From Spirodela intermedia (lineage: Eukaryota > Streptophyta > Magnoliopsida > Alismatales > Araceae): 64,000 nucleotides of DNA. A program made the position numbers and the translations under genes. The notes under the pieces are model-generated. The model made no database searches. It was not told where the DNA came from and saw nothing but the letters and a program-made list of their open reading frames with translations. Positions within the stretch are counted from its first letter, which is position 1, and every line of letters begins with the position of its first letter. Below, one piece after another: positions 34,691-47,600 of the stretch. The stretch spans positions 4,491,037 through 4,555,036 of the forward strand of contig LR746274.1 of assembly GCA_902729315.2 (NCBI GenBank), read 5' to 3'.

Positions 34691-37600
34691 TTGGCACCTT
34701 TTTAGTTGTCAGATCATCATTTAAGGCCATATGCATATTAAGTAATGTCATATTTATGAACCACTAATAGATTGCTTTACACATTTGGTATCGTGGTGGC
34801 TCATCTACTACAAGATTTGGCTTATCTAATGACGTGACTTACTAAACAACATTAGATGACACCACGCTCTAGATAGTTGTCTAAATCAAAATATTTAGTC
34901 CTACAATTGAAAAATATTTTGACAATTGAGCTGAATAAAAATCAAAGTTACAGTGTTTTAATAGAGATCCCTACTGTTGAAATAAACTAACACTTAAGAT
35001 CATATTGGGAGAAGGTAAATAAGTGGTCTGCCCTCAGATGCACATGTGTGTATGATGCTCCTTGCTCCATAACCAATTGGCCACTAGGACATGATAGAGG
35101 AGTGATACACATGTGTATGAAGTGAGTCCCTCACCACTCGAGCTCCAGCTCATGGCTCCCCCTAGTTTGAGTCTACCCACTCAACCATGGTACCCCTCCA
35201 AGTCAACTGTCGAGTGGTGACTTGCCAATGGGTTGTGATATTTTTATATTTTCTTAAATAATTTTACATTTATAAATTTATTTTAGGAGGTTAGTTTTCT
35301 TAGAAAATTAGTGGAAAACTAGGTCAAACTTAAGGAGGATTTGAAATCACAATGTCCACACTAGCATTTCACTAATTCTGATGGTGATGCTCACTATCTC
35401 CTTATTCAATCAATTAATCCTTTTTTCTATCTCCCTATGATCTTCATGATCACAAAAATCACAGATTAAGTCTAATCCTTCAATGAATTGATAAAATCAA
35501 CTCATTGAACTAGAAAGAAGCATAGAGCTCATGAAAATGAAAATTACATCAAACTAAAATCAAAGTTCACTTACAATGTAGGAAATGGAATGAAAATAGA
35601 AACAAACTCATATCTTCTCCCTCTTGTTTTGACAGATATGGGGAGCATATGGCAGCCATGTGTAGGAGGCTCAAATGGTTGATCCTCTTCTTTCTATGCC
35701 AAGGGAGAAGATCCATGATTGTGTCTAACATTGTCACTGCTAGGAGGGAAAGTAGGGAAGAGTTGGCCCACCTATGGTGTGCAGGTGGCACTAAGGGAGA
35801 ATGGGAGAGGAGGCTGATGTCACAAGAGGAGAGAATCGTGTCCAACAGGGGAAGAGGGAGAGGTGATCATGGAAAAAGAGGGTAAGCTAGCAGCCGGTCC
35901 TCTTTTAGGATCATATGCCCTATTGTAGGCATACCCCTTATGCTCCTCTCAATCTGCAAAATAACAAGTTAATTTTACTATCTTACCTTTTTATGTTCAC
36001 TAATTCTTCAATTGTCCATGATGAAATTAGGAATAAATATATGCTCATAATTATGCATCATGATTATTGATGAATCCTTTTCCCTCCAACAATTATTAAT
36101 CATTTATGTCTCTTCTCATTAATCTTGATGCTCCCATCCTAATAGAAAATAGGGAAATGATATAATTCATAAACCATCATTTGTAAATACATGAGCAGAG
36201 TATTAACTATGTACTTATCTTATTTCTATATTCCTTGGGCTTTAAATAATAATCTTCTCACCCCTTTAACATAATTATTGCTTGAGCTATCATATGCCTA
36301 ACTGAATTTTTTTTGTCATTGTAAAAAATGATAGAAAACAAATGTTGGCATATAAAATTTTACCAAATTTATAATTTATAAATGCTAGAAAAATAAACTA
36401 ATTTAAAATATGTTAACTTTATAAGGTTTCCAAGTCAAACACAAGGAAGATAAAAAATATTTAATTATATTTATAATTTCTAATTGACAGATTAATTGTT
36501 TATAATTTTTAATTATAAAAAAGTAAAAAAATAATTTTAAAATAAGAAATTATTGATTATGACATCAACCAACATCAGCCCACAAAGAACACCTCTGAAT
36601 TCAAGTCACCAAAAATATGTCAACTTGTATTTCTCAACATCAAAGCCAAAATACTTTAAAATAAACTTTTATGTCAAAAGAGAAATTGTTCATAATATAA
36701 TATAGAACTGAATAGAATATTTTATAAATAAAAAAGAAATTCATGGAAAGATTCAAATTTTACTAAGGAATGGATAGAATGGTCAATAATCAAATTTCTA
36801 TTCAATTGATTTGTGTAAGTGTAGTGTACTAAATAGATTCCTACACAATCTCTTATCAATGAGTGATGATCCCAAGAATTGTCACTTGCTGGAACCAATT
36901 GACAAACAGTGATTCGACACTTAAATGTCATGGCATTCAAAGAAGGATTATTAGAAGAAATTTTTTGTCATTTGTATCAAGCAAAAAATGGGATGAGTTC
37001 ATGGATAAAGTTCAGCTTCTTTAGCAGCTAAATCAAGGAGAAATTGAGACGATATCCATCATTTGTATTGGATGGATGATTGGAGTGAATCTAACATTGT
37101 TGCCATCAGAGGAGATGAAAACTAGATATGAGAAGTAATAGATTGATTGAAGATGCCCCATTTTTCCTTCCCCATCATTTTTCCATCTTCTTGTATGTTA
37201 ATTCCATCAATTTTCCCAAATCATTTGTTATGTTGCTTGATGTATTCGTTACATATCTTTGTTGATGTAGAAAACCTAGAAAAAAGAAATCAGTCTCGTA
37301 TTTTATTTTTTTATTATATTATTATTTATCATAATAATATAAAAAATTCACAAAGAAATGAAATTAGCATAGAAGCATTTTACTAATAATATTAAATATT
37401 AGTAGAACCTATCAAAATATTTCCTGGTCAATTTCATCACATAATTTTTAGAAATTAATAATATAATCATATAAATAAGTTAATATCATTTTCTAGATTA
37501 AAGTAATTTGAAAATATTTATGTAAATTAAATAATCTATAAAATATTAATTATTTTATCATGTAATTAATAAGTCATCACCGCCTTATCATAAACCCCCA

Positions 37601-37914
37601 CAAAGTTGTAGATATGTGCATTTTGACACCTAAATCAGTTCACCAACTCATCTTAGGAATAGAATTTAAACTTGATTCATGAGTCATGGTAGAAACAAAA
37701 TTATTTGAATTAAGCTTGATCAACTATTCTCTATGTTTTGTGCAAACCTTCTTCAAATGACAATGCTTTTTTAGAAGAAATACTTGACCTTATGAGTGAG
37801 TTTTGGACCACACCTAGTTTATGTTTCTATTTTGCTTAGCCTTCTAACATTTGGATGCCCAAGTCTTCACACTTTGAGTGGCTAAATTCACATAATTTCT
37901 AACCCAAAGAACTA
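34691..37914. other. AT-rich intergenic, no gene recognised
   Basis: Small frames at 35567-35885 (both strands), 36722-36940 (minus) and 37147-37386 (plus) show no domain. The part at 36350-36560 and around 37300-37560 is extremely AT-rich. Confidence 0.4.
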
Positions 37915-38345
37915 GTAGCTTGCCTCTCTTACTCCTTAACACACTTGGTCATAATATCATTGTTTGACCATTTATCCTTGTGTGTTGTAGGAGACATTAA
38001 AGAGATCGTATTTAGTCAATAATGTTCACAAGATGAAATGAACCAAAAATGTTCCACAAATGGTGATCTTCATGTCATTTAATTTCCCCACAATGTCAAG
38101 CATGTCCACTATATACTCTCATATATTTCTCTTTCCTATGTAGCATATGGAGGCAAACCTTTGTATCAAGGCACATAGTTTAACTTTATTACATCTAACA
38201 AATTCTTGTTCTATCATATTCGAGTAAATGGTTGCCAAAGTATCAAAAGTCACAAGACCTCTAATATCTCTACACACATGTGGTAACAAGAATGATAGAG
38301 TCAACATGTTGAACCTTTCCCATTTTTCATAAAAGACCTTTACAT
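37915..38345 (-). pseudogene. Ty1/copia gag relic
   Basis: Minus-strand fragment of a copia gag (UBN2-type). In one frame it reads WERFNMLTLSFL...YSNMIEQEF. After a stop it gives DMLDIVGKLNDMKI and FLVHFIL, then YDLFNVSYNT. A frame change leads to KDKWSNNDIMTKCVKE, which matches the SYNTHKDKWS.NEL.T.CVQEEE stretch just before the gag zinc knuckle. Multiple stops and frameshifts show it is dead. It differs from the gag of the intact-length element at 20735, so it is another lineage. Confidence 0.75.
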
Positions 38346-38880
38346 CTGCATTGTTTTCTTGAGTGAATGTACCATTTAAACAATAATAGTTCCATTAAAC
38401 AATACTTCTATTTAATATTAAACAATGCTCAAAAGCATAGATCTACTTACATCATGCCCAAATTAAACAATGCTACTTCTTGACATTCTAAGAAATTTTC
38501 TCCATTTAATATTAGCACTCTAATGACATTTCCTTCTCTTGAATGAAAATATATCTCACTTATGTCAACTTTTAAATCTAACAGACGTATCATTATAACT
38601 CTTTGTAGGTAGGTGAAGTCATATAGTATTATTGAATGAACATGAAACTAATTACACCTACATAAAAGTCTATGAAATATTGTACCATTCGGTACTTGAA
38701 CACTGCATATTTAATATGCAAACATAACCATTTCACCCATTTAGATACAAGCATAACAATCCCACATAGGTGAATAATGTTAATCTCATTTATCTAAGTA
38801 TAAAGTCAAATACAACCCTTAATTAGATATAAAACCACCTTATGTAATTAAAAAAATAATCGTTCAAAATTTTGTATTCC
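38346..38880. other. AT-rich flank of the gag relic, nothing recognised
   Basis: No coding similarity. It probably belongs to the upstream part of the same dead element, but no LTR or primer site could be seen. Confidence 0.3.
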
Positions 38881-38899
38881 AGATTATAACATTATTTTA

Positions 38900-39270
38900 T
38901 AGTTTTCGAGTGGGCCGGTCGCATGACCTGCCCGTTATGGGCTGTCCTTAATATGGGCCTCCCTTCTCCTTTTTTATTATTTATTACGATCCCCAGGAAG
39001 TGTGGGGACGTCGCTGACGCGGCATCCGAAAACCACCCAGCGTAGGTGCGGAAACCGTTAACGCGGTGCCCGAGGAGGCGCCACGAGCGGAACATCAGAA
39101 ACCGCTACAGCGTGGCACCGTGAGGCACCGTGAGCGCGGCGTTCTAAACCGTGTCGGCGGCGTCCGAGGGGCGCCGCGACTCTCTCCCAGTATTGTGCCG
39201 CGCGCCGGGAGTCAGGAGCCGCCGCTAACACGGCACCGAGAGGCGCCGCGATCGCTACGTCCGGTCTCCC
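38900..39270. repeat. CG-dense patch with degenerate short repeats
   Basis: About 370 bases rich in CpG sit in AT-rich DNA. A degenerate unit recurs: 'aaaccgttaacgcggtgccc', 'aaaccgctacagcgtggcacc', 'gccgctaacacggcacc', each followed by a form of 'gaggcgccgcga'. The patch ends exactly where esterase similarity begins (about 39270). The frames across it (39058-39396 minus, 39066-39278 plus) are not real genes; the first only overlaps the esterase relic in a wrong frame. Confidence 0.6.
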
Positions 39271-39612
39271 GGACCTGATGCACAGGCCTTTGCCTGCAGT
39301 GTCCTCAGCATCACCTTCGGAGTCACAAACTTGTGGATTGTATCCCTGTACTCCAGAAATGTGATCGTGAACATTCACCTTCTCCAGCGCCTCCAAGTAG
39401 ACAATAGCCCAATTCCCTCATCCAATCATCTGCAATAACAGTGAGCGTTGGCGACATCGACTTCAAGAGTGGGCCCAGGGCAGGCAGGAGGGGGTTTCGT
39501 GCCCAGCGGTTCTGGCTGAACTCTACAACCAAGATGAGCCTCTAATTCATAATGGCCATGGGCTTGTCATAATCTCGGAGGGAGTAGGGATGCTGCCAAT
39601 GACGAAAGGCAA
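39271..39612 (-). pseudogene. Carboxylesterase (CXE11/16-like) relic, 3' part
   Basis: Second esterase remnant, minus strand. Pieces in different frames read IGSIPT, NPLLPALGPLLKSMSPTL and TVIADDWMRE, then LEYRDTIHKFVTPKVMLRTLQAKACA, matching the catalytic Asp and His regions of the CXE family (the His pocket is kept as IHKF). It is more decayed than the 28.4-kb copy, with large deletions. It is cut at 39270 by the CG-dense patch and at about 39612 by inserted DNA. Confidence 0.75.
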
Positions 39613-41362
39613 ATTAGAATTAATAACATCCTAATCATACTTAATATATTTAATCAACTATACTTAACATGTTATTGAATCTAGTTCTATAGATTTTGGA
39701 TTTAGCATGGACATTATAGTTAAGGTAATTTGAAGAATATTTTTGTGCATTCACAACATGAGTAGACTAGTTTCTCAAGTGAGAGTTGACTTTCCTATTT
39801 CCTAAGTATCTTTATTTCATTTATCATGGCCTACTTAATTTATCTTATTTTTCAAGAAACTAAAGAAGGGGCCAATGGGGCAATGGGCCTATTGGGTAGC
39901 CCATAAAAGGAAGTTATGTGTCAATTAAATAAGGTGAGGCGCCCCTATTTAATGCAGCCACCCCTAGATAGATAGGGCGGCCCACTCTTTCTTTCTTTGT
40001 CTCTCTCTCTTCCACCTAAGAGGACACATGGCAGTCTATGAGAGGCCACAGCTCTCTCACATGGGTTGCCACCATAGTCAACTATCCAAGGTGGATGGCC
40101 AGCCATCCAAGGAAGGTGTACAGCCAACCATCCAAGGAAGGTGGACAGCTAGACATCAAAGAAGGAGGACGCCTAGTCATGAAGGAAAAGGGACAGCCAG
40201 CCATCTATGAAGAGAGAGAAGACCAAACCCTAGGAGGGAGGATAAGCCTAAACGGTTGAGATTGCAGTCTCTCTCTCTTCATCCAATGGTTAGGATATAA
40301 ACAGCCCCTAGAGGAGAGAGAATGATATGGTCAAGAGGACAGGAGCGACCTTACATTCTGGAGGATTCATCCAACATCTAGAGGGAGGAAGCAAGATCAA
40401 TGTTTATTCCCGAAGAAAACACTTGTTTTGGTCAAGTATTTTCAATATATTTGATCTTGCTGCTTGAATGAATATTTATTCCGTTTCCTTCATATCATCT
40501 ACACCTACCGATCTCTTGAGTGACACAAAGTAGAGTTAAAAGGAGATTAGATTAGGGTATCTCTTACTATTGACCCCTCGAGTAAAACTAGGTTGATCTA
40601 GAGAGAGAGATCACCTAGAATAGTTATTAATCTTCTTCTCTATCTATTGATCATCTTTTGATCCTTTGATTCCTCAAGGTTGAACAAGAGATCAAGGCGG
40701 AGAGAAAAGATATGATATTAGGAATGAGATTAAAAGGTAAATTAAGAGTAGCATAATCTTCTTTATTTTCTTATTGACCTCTTGTGTGAGACGAGATTGG
40801 CCTAGGGTAAAGATTTCTTTTGTATCATTACTCTTATCCATAGATATAAACTCCAACCATATTATATAACATCATCTCTTGGTGATATAAATCTGATAAA
40901 GGTGAGATTTATTCCTCAAACTTTCCTAAGTTAACCTTCTTCTACTCTTCTCATCTATTTCTTCATTACATATCCATAACCAACTTGCAATGAGATTGGC
41001 CTAGGGTAAAGACCATAAAGGTGAGATTCTATTCCTCATACTTTCCTGAGTTAACCTTCTTCTACTCTTCTCATCTACTTCTTCATTGCATATCCATAAC
41101 CAACTTGCAATGAGATTGGCCTAGGGTAAAGACCAGAAAGGTAAGATTCTATTCCTCATACTTTCCTGAGTTAACCTTCTTCTACTCTTCTCATCTATTT
41201 CTCCTTAAACTCAATCATAAAAACCATAAAAAAAATCGCATATGATTAGTTAATTCCGTAAGGATCAACTTGAATTCCACTATAAATCTCATTGCATATC
41301 CATAGAATTCAACATATAAATGGTATTTTGATTATCTCTTAATTAGCAACAACTAATGGACA
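39613..41362. repeat. 1.75-kb insertion splitting the esterase relic, with internal repeats
   Basis: Comparison with the 28.4-kb copy shows continuous esterase sequence broken here. The insert has a ~25-base repeat at about 40086-40210 ('caaggaaggtg.acagccaacc' forms, five degenerate units) and a 119/120-base tandem at 40898-41205. It has no coding region. No clear terminal repeats or target duplication were found, so its class is open; a solo LTR or non-autonomous element is likely. Confidence 0.6.
40898..41205 (+). repeat. 119/120-base tandem repeat, 2.6 copies
   Basis: Units start at 40898, 41017 and 41137 with 'aaaggt.agatt' and carry 'gttaaccttcttctactctt' and 'agattggcctagggtaaaga'. 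Copies differ by only a few bases, so the amplification is fairly recent. A further 'gattggcctagggtaaaga' lies at about 40787. Confidence 0.9.
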
Positions 41363-41476
41363 TCAAGAACCTATGCCACCACCTTCAGCAAACCAAAAAA
41401 TTTCTTCACTTTGACTACCTTTTTGGCCACAAAATCTGTGACATTGAAACCATAAATCACACCCAGAACAACACAT
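41363..41476 (-). pseudogene. Carboxylesterase relic, 5' part of the last exon
   Basis: Minus-strand start of the same exon as the 28.4-kb copy. After a splice-acceptor-like site it reads CVVLGVIYGFNVTDFVAKK and then LLKVVA followed by a stop. The family's GVSCG nucleophile motif has become GVIYG, so the catalytic Ser is lost. The rest of the exon lies beyond the insertion at 39271-39612. Confidence 0.75.
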
Positions 41477-43820
41477 CTATTTCCTAAAGTTAAATTAAGA
41501 GAAATTTAAACTCACATAATAGTAAATCAAAAGTACATAATAAAATAAATAACTTTTTTCTAAATCATAGGCTATTCCTTATGAGACTTTGCAGTTACTG
41601 ACCTCTATAATTCACTTGATTAGATCTTCTTACTGGCCACACATTTAGTTTTGAACTTATCAATTATACCAAATAATAAGAAGTTTTTGACCATTTGGAT
41701 GCAATGAAAATAATGTTTTAAGAGCAAAACTTATGAAAAAAAGTGGTCTTCAAAAAAGATTTCAAATGCTCTAAAATCATATATAAATGAAATGAGTAAA
41801 GGTGGATAATGACAAAAGATTGTATCAACAAATGTATATGAACCCTGATAAATGAATTCTCTAAATTCCAGAAATAGTCCGAATATTCCAGAAAAATATG
41901 ACTGAGTAAGTTTCAATTCCAAAAAAAATAGGGAAATATGTGATATCATTTACTTGAGGTAGAAGCTTCATGCACAATGTTCTCTGGGTGACAGATGTTT
42001 CCATCAAACATGCAATTGGGCAAGTACTTAGATATCTGATGTCAAAATTCTGTTCGTTATGTGTAAATATCATGACTACATGGGTGTGGGAGCATTGCAA
42101 AGAAGATATAGAAGCTCACTAGCCACCATGAAGAAACTTTCAAGATGATAGGGAAGAAAGGAGGTAAGTATAAAGGATCCATATTTATTGTGATGATGAA
42201 ACCCATGTCACGGATACCTACATGTTCAAACTTCACACATAGGAAGCTATGATTGAGTGAAAAGTAGGGAGAGAGAGAGAGTAGGAGAGGGAGAGGATGA
42301 ATAAGTAAATGTGACACATGATGTCAAGGGTATAAATGTAGTTAAGTATAAGGGTGGAGATCATTCCACGGTGTAAGTGGCAATGGAAAATACATTCGTG
42401 AATAAACAAATGACTAGGAATATTCAAAGGGAGATAGACTCTAACAGAGGTGGAGACAGGAATATCTGAATGAGGGTTCACTGTTGAGTATGTGAGGAGT
42501 GGAATGACGAGTGCTACTATGGCTCCAATTCTCTAGAAAGTTGAAAGATGATAGTGAGCTGCCCAACCCCATAGCCTCTCTTCTTTCATTGGAAGACATG
42601 GACTGCCAATCTGAGGAGGGCTTTGAAGGGTATGTTACATACCTTTCTTGATGTTTTGTGAAACCTAAAACATGCACTTTGCTAGCCCACAACTTCCAGT
42701 AGGCTAATATGGATCATTGACACCCATAGACTTCTCACTAAATGTGCCACATGTCATTTGGCTAGTGACAAGGAAAAAAAGGCATAAGATTGAGCTTGAT
42801 GGGGAGTGGGAGTTGATGCCAATGCTTGCATGCATGACCCTATGACAACTGAGAAAGAAAACTTGCAATGAAAACTTAATTATGCAGAAGGATCTATCAA
42901 TCTTTTCTATGATTCCAACTCATACAACATATGGACATCTTTCCATTGATATAGTCTAGGGCTCACCCCCCTCACTAAACCAAATCTTAGTGGTTGGGTG
43001 ACTACCTGCCTCTACAGAAGAGGTGTGCCTTATAGAAGATAAAATAATAACTAAGGTGCTACAGGAATAGTAGAGTAAATTCGTTAGAAATAGGAGACTG
43101 ACGATCTGCAGAAACACCTACTCACAATATTTTAATAGTTGAAGTTGTAGCAGTTAGTGCCACATGAATAAGAATGTTTGGAAAGTGAACATGACAAAAC
43201 CAGAGCAATGATGTAATGATCAAGGAGGGAAAATGCTGGATGTTCTTGAAAAACAAGGTGACTAAACAGATTTCCACTGTTTGAACACATTTTTATAACT
43301 CATTTCATCATATTATAATTTTATTGTATAATCCAAATATTTAATCATCCACATGAGTAATATTTCATTTCCCCTAATTTTCAATGAAAATCTGGACCTA
43401 GAAATTTCATCTAAATCTTTTCTTTATACACCAGTTGATCACATAAAACTATCATTATAGTTAAACCATATATAAGCAAATTTAAATTTATAGATCATAA
43501 ATTAACATAGGAATATGAGGGTGTGTTGGTAAATAGTTAAGTCGATCACAAGGACAGTTAGAAGTTTAAATTATGTATTAGAAATGTGTAATTGAGGGGA
43601 ACAAATATGAAAGATGAGATGATTAGAGAGATGTACTGAGTTACACTTAAAGATCATGATGAAGGCATTCTAATAATGAAAACATGAAGAGAATTGACAT
43701 TGAAAGAGAAAATTAAATATTAACCTCTTCAATGATCAAACTTTAATTTTGAGATTTCAGGTTCAAGACTTAAAAATTAAAATTAATGTAAACTGAAGAT
43801 AATAAATGATAGAATTATTG
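41477..43820. other. Esterase-relic flank, then intergenic
   Basis: To about 41905 this matches the flank of the first esterase relic. Beyond that I recognise no gene. Small minus-strand frames at 41731-42692 have no domains. Confidence 0.4.
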
Positions 43821-44660
43821 AAGATAAAATTAGTTCAAACTAAGAGTTAGTCTATTCATGGAGATGATTATGAAAATATCCTAGATTTAGATCTTGCACA
43901 AATCTTGTTGTGCACTAAGCTTAGGGCAAGTGGTGCTTGATCTATAACAATCTTGATGCACTCCAAGTAATCTCTTCTCCACGACGATTTTAATATAAGA
44001 ATGCTGTTGACTAGGCCTTAATTTCTCTCTTTTTTTCTTCGACTAGCCACTACTAGAGAGAGTAAAAAAACCTTCTAAGAGGAGAGCAAGATGTCTTAAT
44101 CCTCTCGAGAATAAGACCCCTTTAATAGATAGTTATGATTAATAACTGGCTCTCTTGGTGAACGGCCAAGATTCTTCTATGAGGGTAGTGCTTTAATCCT
44201 TCTCTTAATCTCATCTTAGGGCACCTTAAGATGGACAACTTTAATCTCATCTAAGATAGTCATTCTATGTCCAAATGAGCTAAGCCAATGTGACGTCCTC
44301 TCCCAGGCCCATCAACATATTAGGCCGACTTTCTCCATAAGACGAGCTTTTTATTAGGCTAAAGATTTGAGCTTTATTCATTACTTCCAACTCACAATAT
44401 AAACTCACCTAGGTCCTTATAATTAAATAATTTTCAAGAAAATATGAGAGAATCATCACTTGACTTCATAAAAGTCAAATATGATTAGTCTCATTATATA
44501 AATAAAATAAATAAACTACATTAAGACTTAAATAATAAAATATTATAAATGTCATAATGAGTCAGTAACACATGTATAATTATATTCTATATCCATTACT
44601 TAGCATCTATATATAAGATATTAATACATAGATGTAACTATTAAATTATAATTATTAATG
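43821..44660 (+). repeat. Dispersed repeat, copy 2
   Basis: Same family and orientation as 33955-34690. It has an extra segment at about 44110-44280 that copy 1 lacks. No coding region. Confidence 0.75.
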
Positions 44661-47600
44661 CTCCAGCTTGAGAGGTAGTGTTAGAATAGTCCATTGAGCC
44701 CACCAAGACTATTTTACATTTATTCTTTCCATGTCCTTATTCTTCCTCCACGATCTCCACTTCTTCCTCTTTTCTATATAACCTTACGTACTCCTTTTCT
44801 TCAATACATAAATTCTAGGGTTTTCTCTTCCTCTTGTCAATAATAATATTTTTATAAATGAAAAGGTTACTCTTTCAATTCTCAATAATTTATATATGAA
44901 TAGTCTCTCTTCATATCTCTTTTCTCATGTCACTTATAACATGGTACTATCTTTAATTTAATTTGTTCCTCAATTGAAAATTTTTAATTATTTATTTTCT
45001 TCTTTTCCTTAGTCTTCCATGATCTTCTCCTCCTTTTGCCATTAATCCTTTGGCCTATATACAATTAGAATTCCACTTTCATTGTACTATAGAAACCCTA
45101 CTATAACATACTTTGTATCAAGAGTTCTTTTTCCCTATAAAAACCCTACTATAACATACTATAGAAACCTTATGCTGGTCCTTGGACAAGGGTGGGGGGG
45201 AATATATTCTACACTTATCTTGCATATTTATTCTTTGTTTAGACATTTTTCATAGTTTTGATTAAACTAGATATGCTAAGATGCAGTAAATTGTTATTTT
45301 TTAGAGTAATATTTATTTTCGTAAAAATAAATGAACTAAAAACTTCACTTTCAATGGAAACATAAAATTTAATAATAATTTGGTAATCCCAATCCCATGT
45401 CCACTCATAAAGGGCTACCTCCTTGAGTGCTACTATTCACTCTTTCTATTCACTCTCCATTTTCACCATATCAAATACACATAATCAATTTAAAAATTGA
45501 ATTATATGAATAATATTTTAATGTACAAGCATGAAGTTAATTAAATATAAATTCAGAAAAAAATGAAATATTGTCAAAACTAAAAAAGAAATTCCAGGAA
45601 TATATTTTAATTTTAATTTATACGATTGTAAAGAAGTAATTATTAGCACTACAAAATCAATAAGTATTCTTGATATTAAATATGGGTATTAAATTTAACT
45701 TGATATATTAGATATCCATAATGGTAAGTCACTATTTTTGTTTGTACTTGATATCAATTAGCCATATTTCCACTCAATATTTTACAAATATAAACAAACA
45801 TCATTTAAAAAAATATTTTAAATATCATTTATTTTTAAAACTTGAGAATTTTTAGACTAGGATTAAATTGTTTACTTGAAGGTTGTTATTTATTTGATGT
45901 AATTTTGATATTTTTTACGACATAAATCATTTATATTTCTCAAGATATAATATTAATTATACCTTTTTCCATTAAACAACCACATATATGTCCAATGTAT
46001 ACCTTAGTTAAGTGCGATCTGAATCAAAACATTCTACATAGTATTTGCAAGCCATATATGCAAATTAAACCTTAGCCCTCATTACATGGATTTATGAAAA
46101 TTGACAAACATACATGTAATTCAATCAAAGCTGATATATAATTAATTACCATAATATATAAATCCTGAAATGAAACTTGTTGTATATTTCACAAATGACC
46201 TGTTAATGATTGATTTGAAACTCAAGTGAAGTTAATTTCAATTTTTTCTTTATTCAAATTTATTGTAATGTCCTTTCATATCATCAAAACAGCTTAAGCT
46301 CCATGTAATCATTTATTTTTATCATAAACTATCCTAGATATCCTAAATCTAATATTTGACATTTTAAAAAAATTATAATGGTTTGGCCCCTAGCTACATC
46401 CTCTCATAAATCAATACTCATAAACTAAATGTTTAGGTAATAATTGCTAATCATTAGGCTTACCAATTTTAGGATTCTACCTAGAAATTATCTTTGACAT
46501 TCACAACCATGGGAAAATGGTGACCCCAAAGATTGCCTCTCTTAGGTAATTAAATCAAGTCTTAGTTAAAGTTTTATATGTTAAAATAAAAAATAAATAT
46601 ATTTTTTAAATTTAATGGAAACTTGAAATATTATGCCCAAAATTGATCAAGAGAGAAGAACTGTGCTTGTTTTCATTCTCATCTTCATTCAAGGAAGTTC
46701 TCTAATGGGTGAAGAAGTTGCCTCTACAATCAAGTTGAGAACAAAATTTCATTTGAAAATACAAGAATGATCATTGAGTGTCATTTTCTATTATGGTGAT
46801 GTAGAATTTGTAGAAAATCCAACCTGAAACCTTACCTTGTTTTCCACTATTATTCAAATGTTAAAATTTTCAGATTTTGTTAGAAATTTTAACAGTTTTG
46901 AATGGTCAGCAAAAAATATAATGCATATTTTGAGGATACAAACATTCTTGAAGTTTTTATTTAGATTGTATTTAAATATTTCTTATAGGCTAATGATTAT
47001 TACATGATCAATAAGAATAGTACAATGGAACTCTGTACACATCTCTTGACAAGGTATTAATTTTGTATCTAAACTAAATTATAATCACCTCAAATAAAAT
47101 CCCAATATGAATTACATGTGTTGAATATTGATTTCAATGATAATTTCCTACATTCCTTGAAGTGCTTTCTAGAAATTTGACCAAATTATGTATTCTCAAT
47201 ATATGTATAGTTAATTAACTTCAAGACATGTCTAAGAGACCTTTCTAGTGTATTATGTGTGCATATAATATTCAATATAATTCAATCCATTAATTATTCT
47301 GTGTTTGTTATCATCAAAATTATGTAGGATAATTAAGGCTCTTGAGGCCAACAATGTCTTCATGAAACCTTCTTGCTATCATAAATCATTTAGATTTTCC
47401 TATCATGCACCAAAGTTGGAGGTTCCGTTAATTGTTTCAACATGAAACTTTGGAGAACTTTTTACAATTTCCTGTCATCTCTAACAGAGTTTAGATACCT
47501 CTTGTTGGGTCACATCACACAAGCAAGCTAAACACTAAGATGTATTAGGACTAGAAGAAGAGAAATGGATTTTAAATCATTGAATTTCCGTGCTTAGTCA

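Noticed and set aside
40086-41205. Regular repeats considered as a CRISPR array
   Set aside because: The units are contiguous tandem repeats without unique spacers, in a plant genome.
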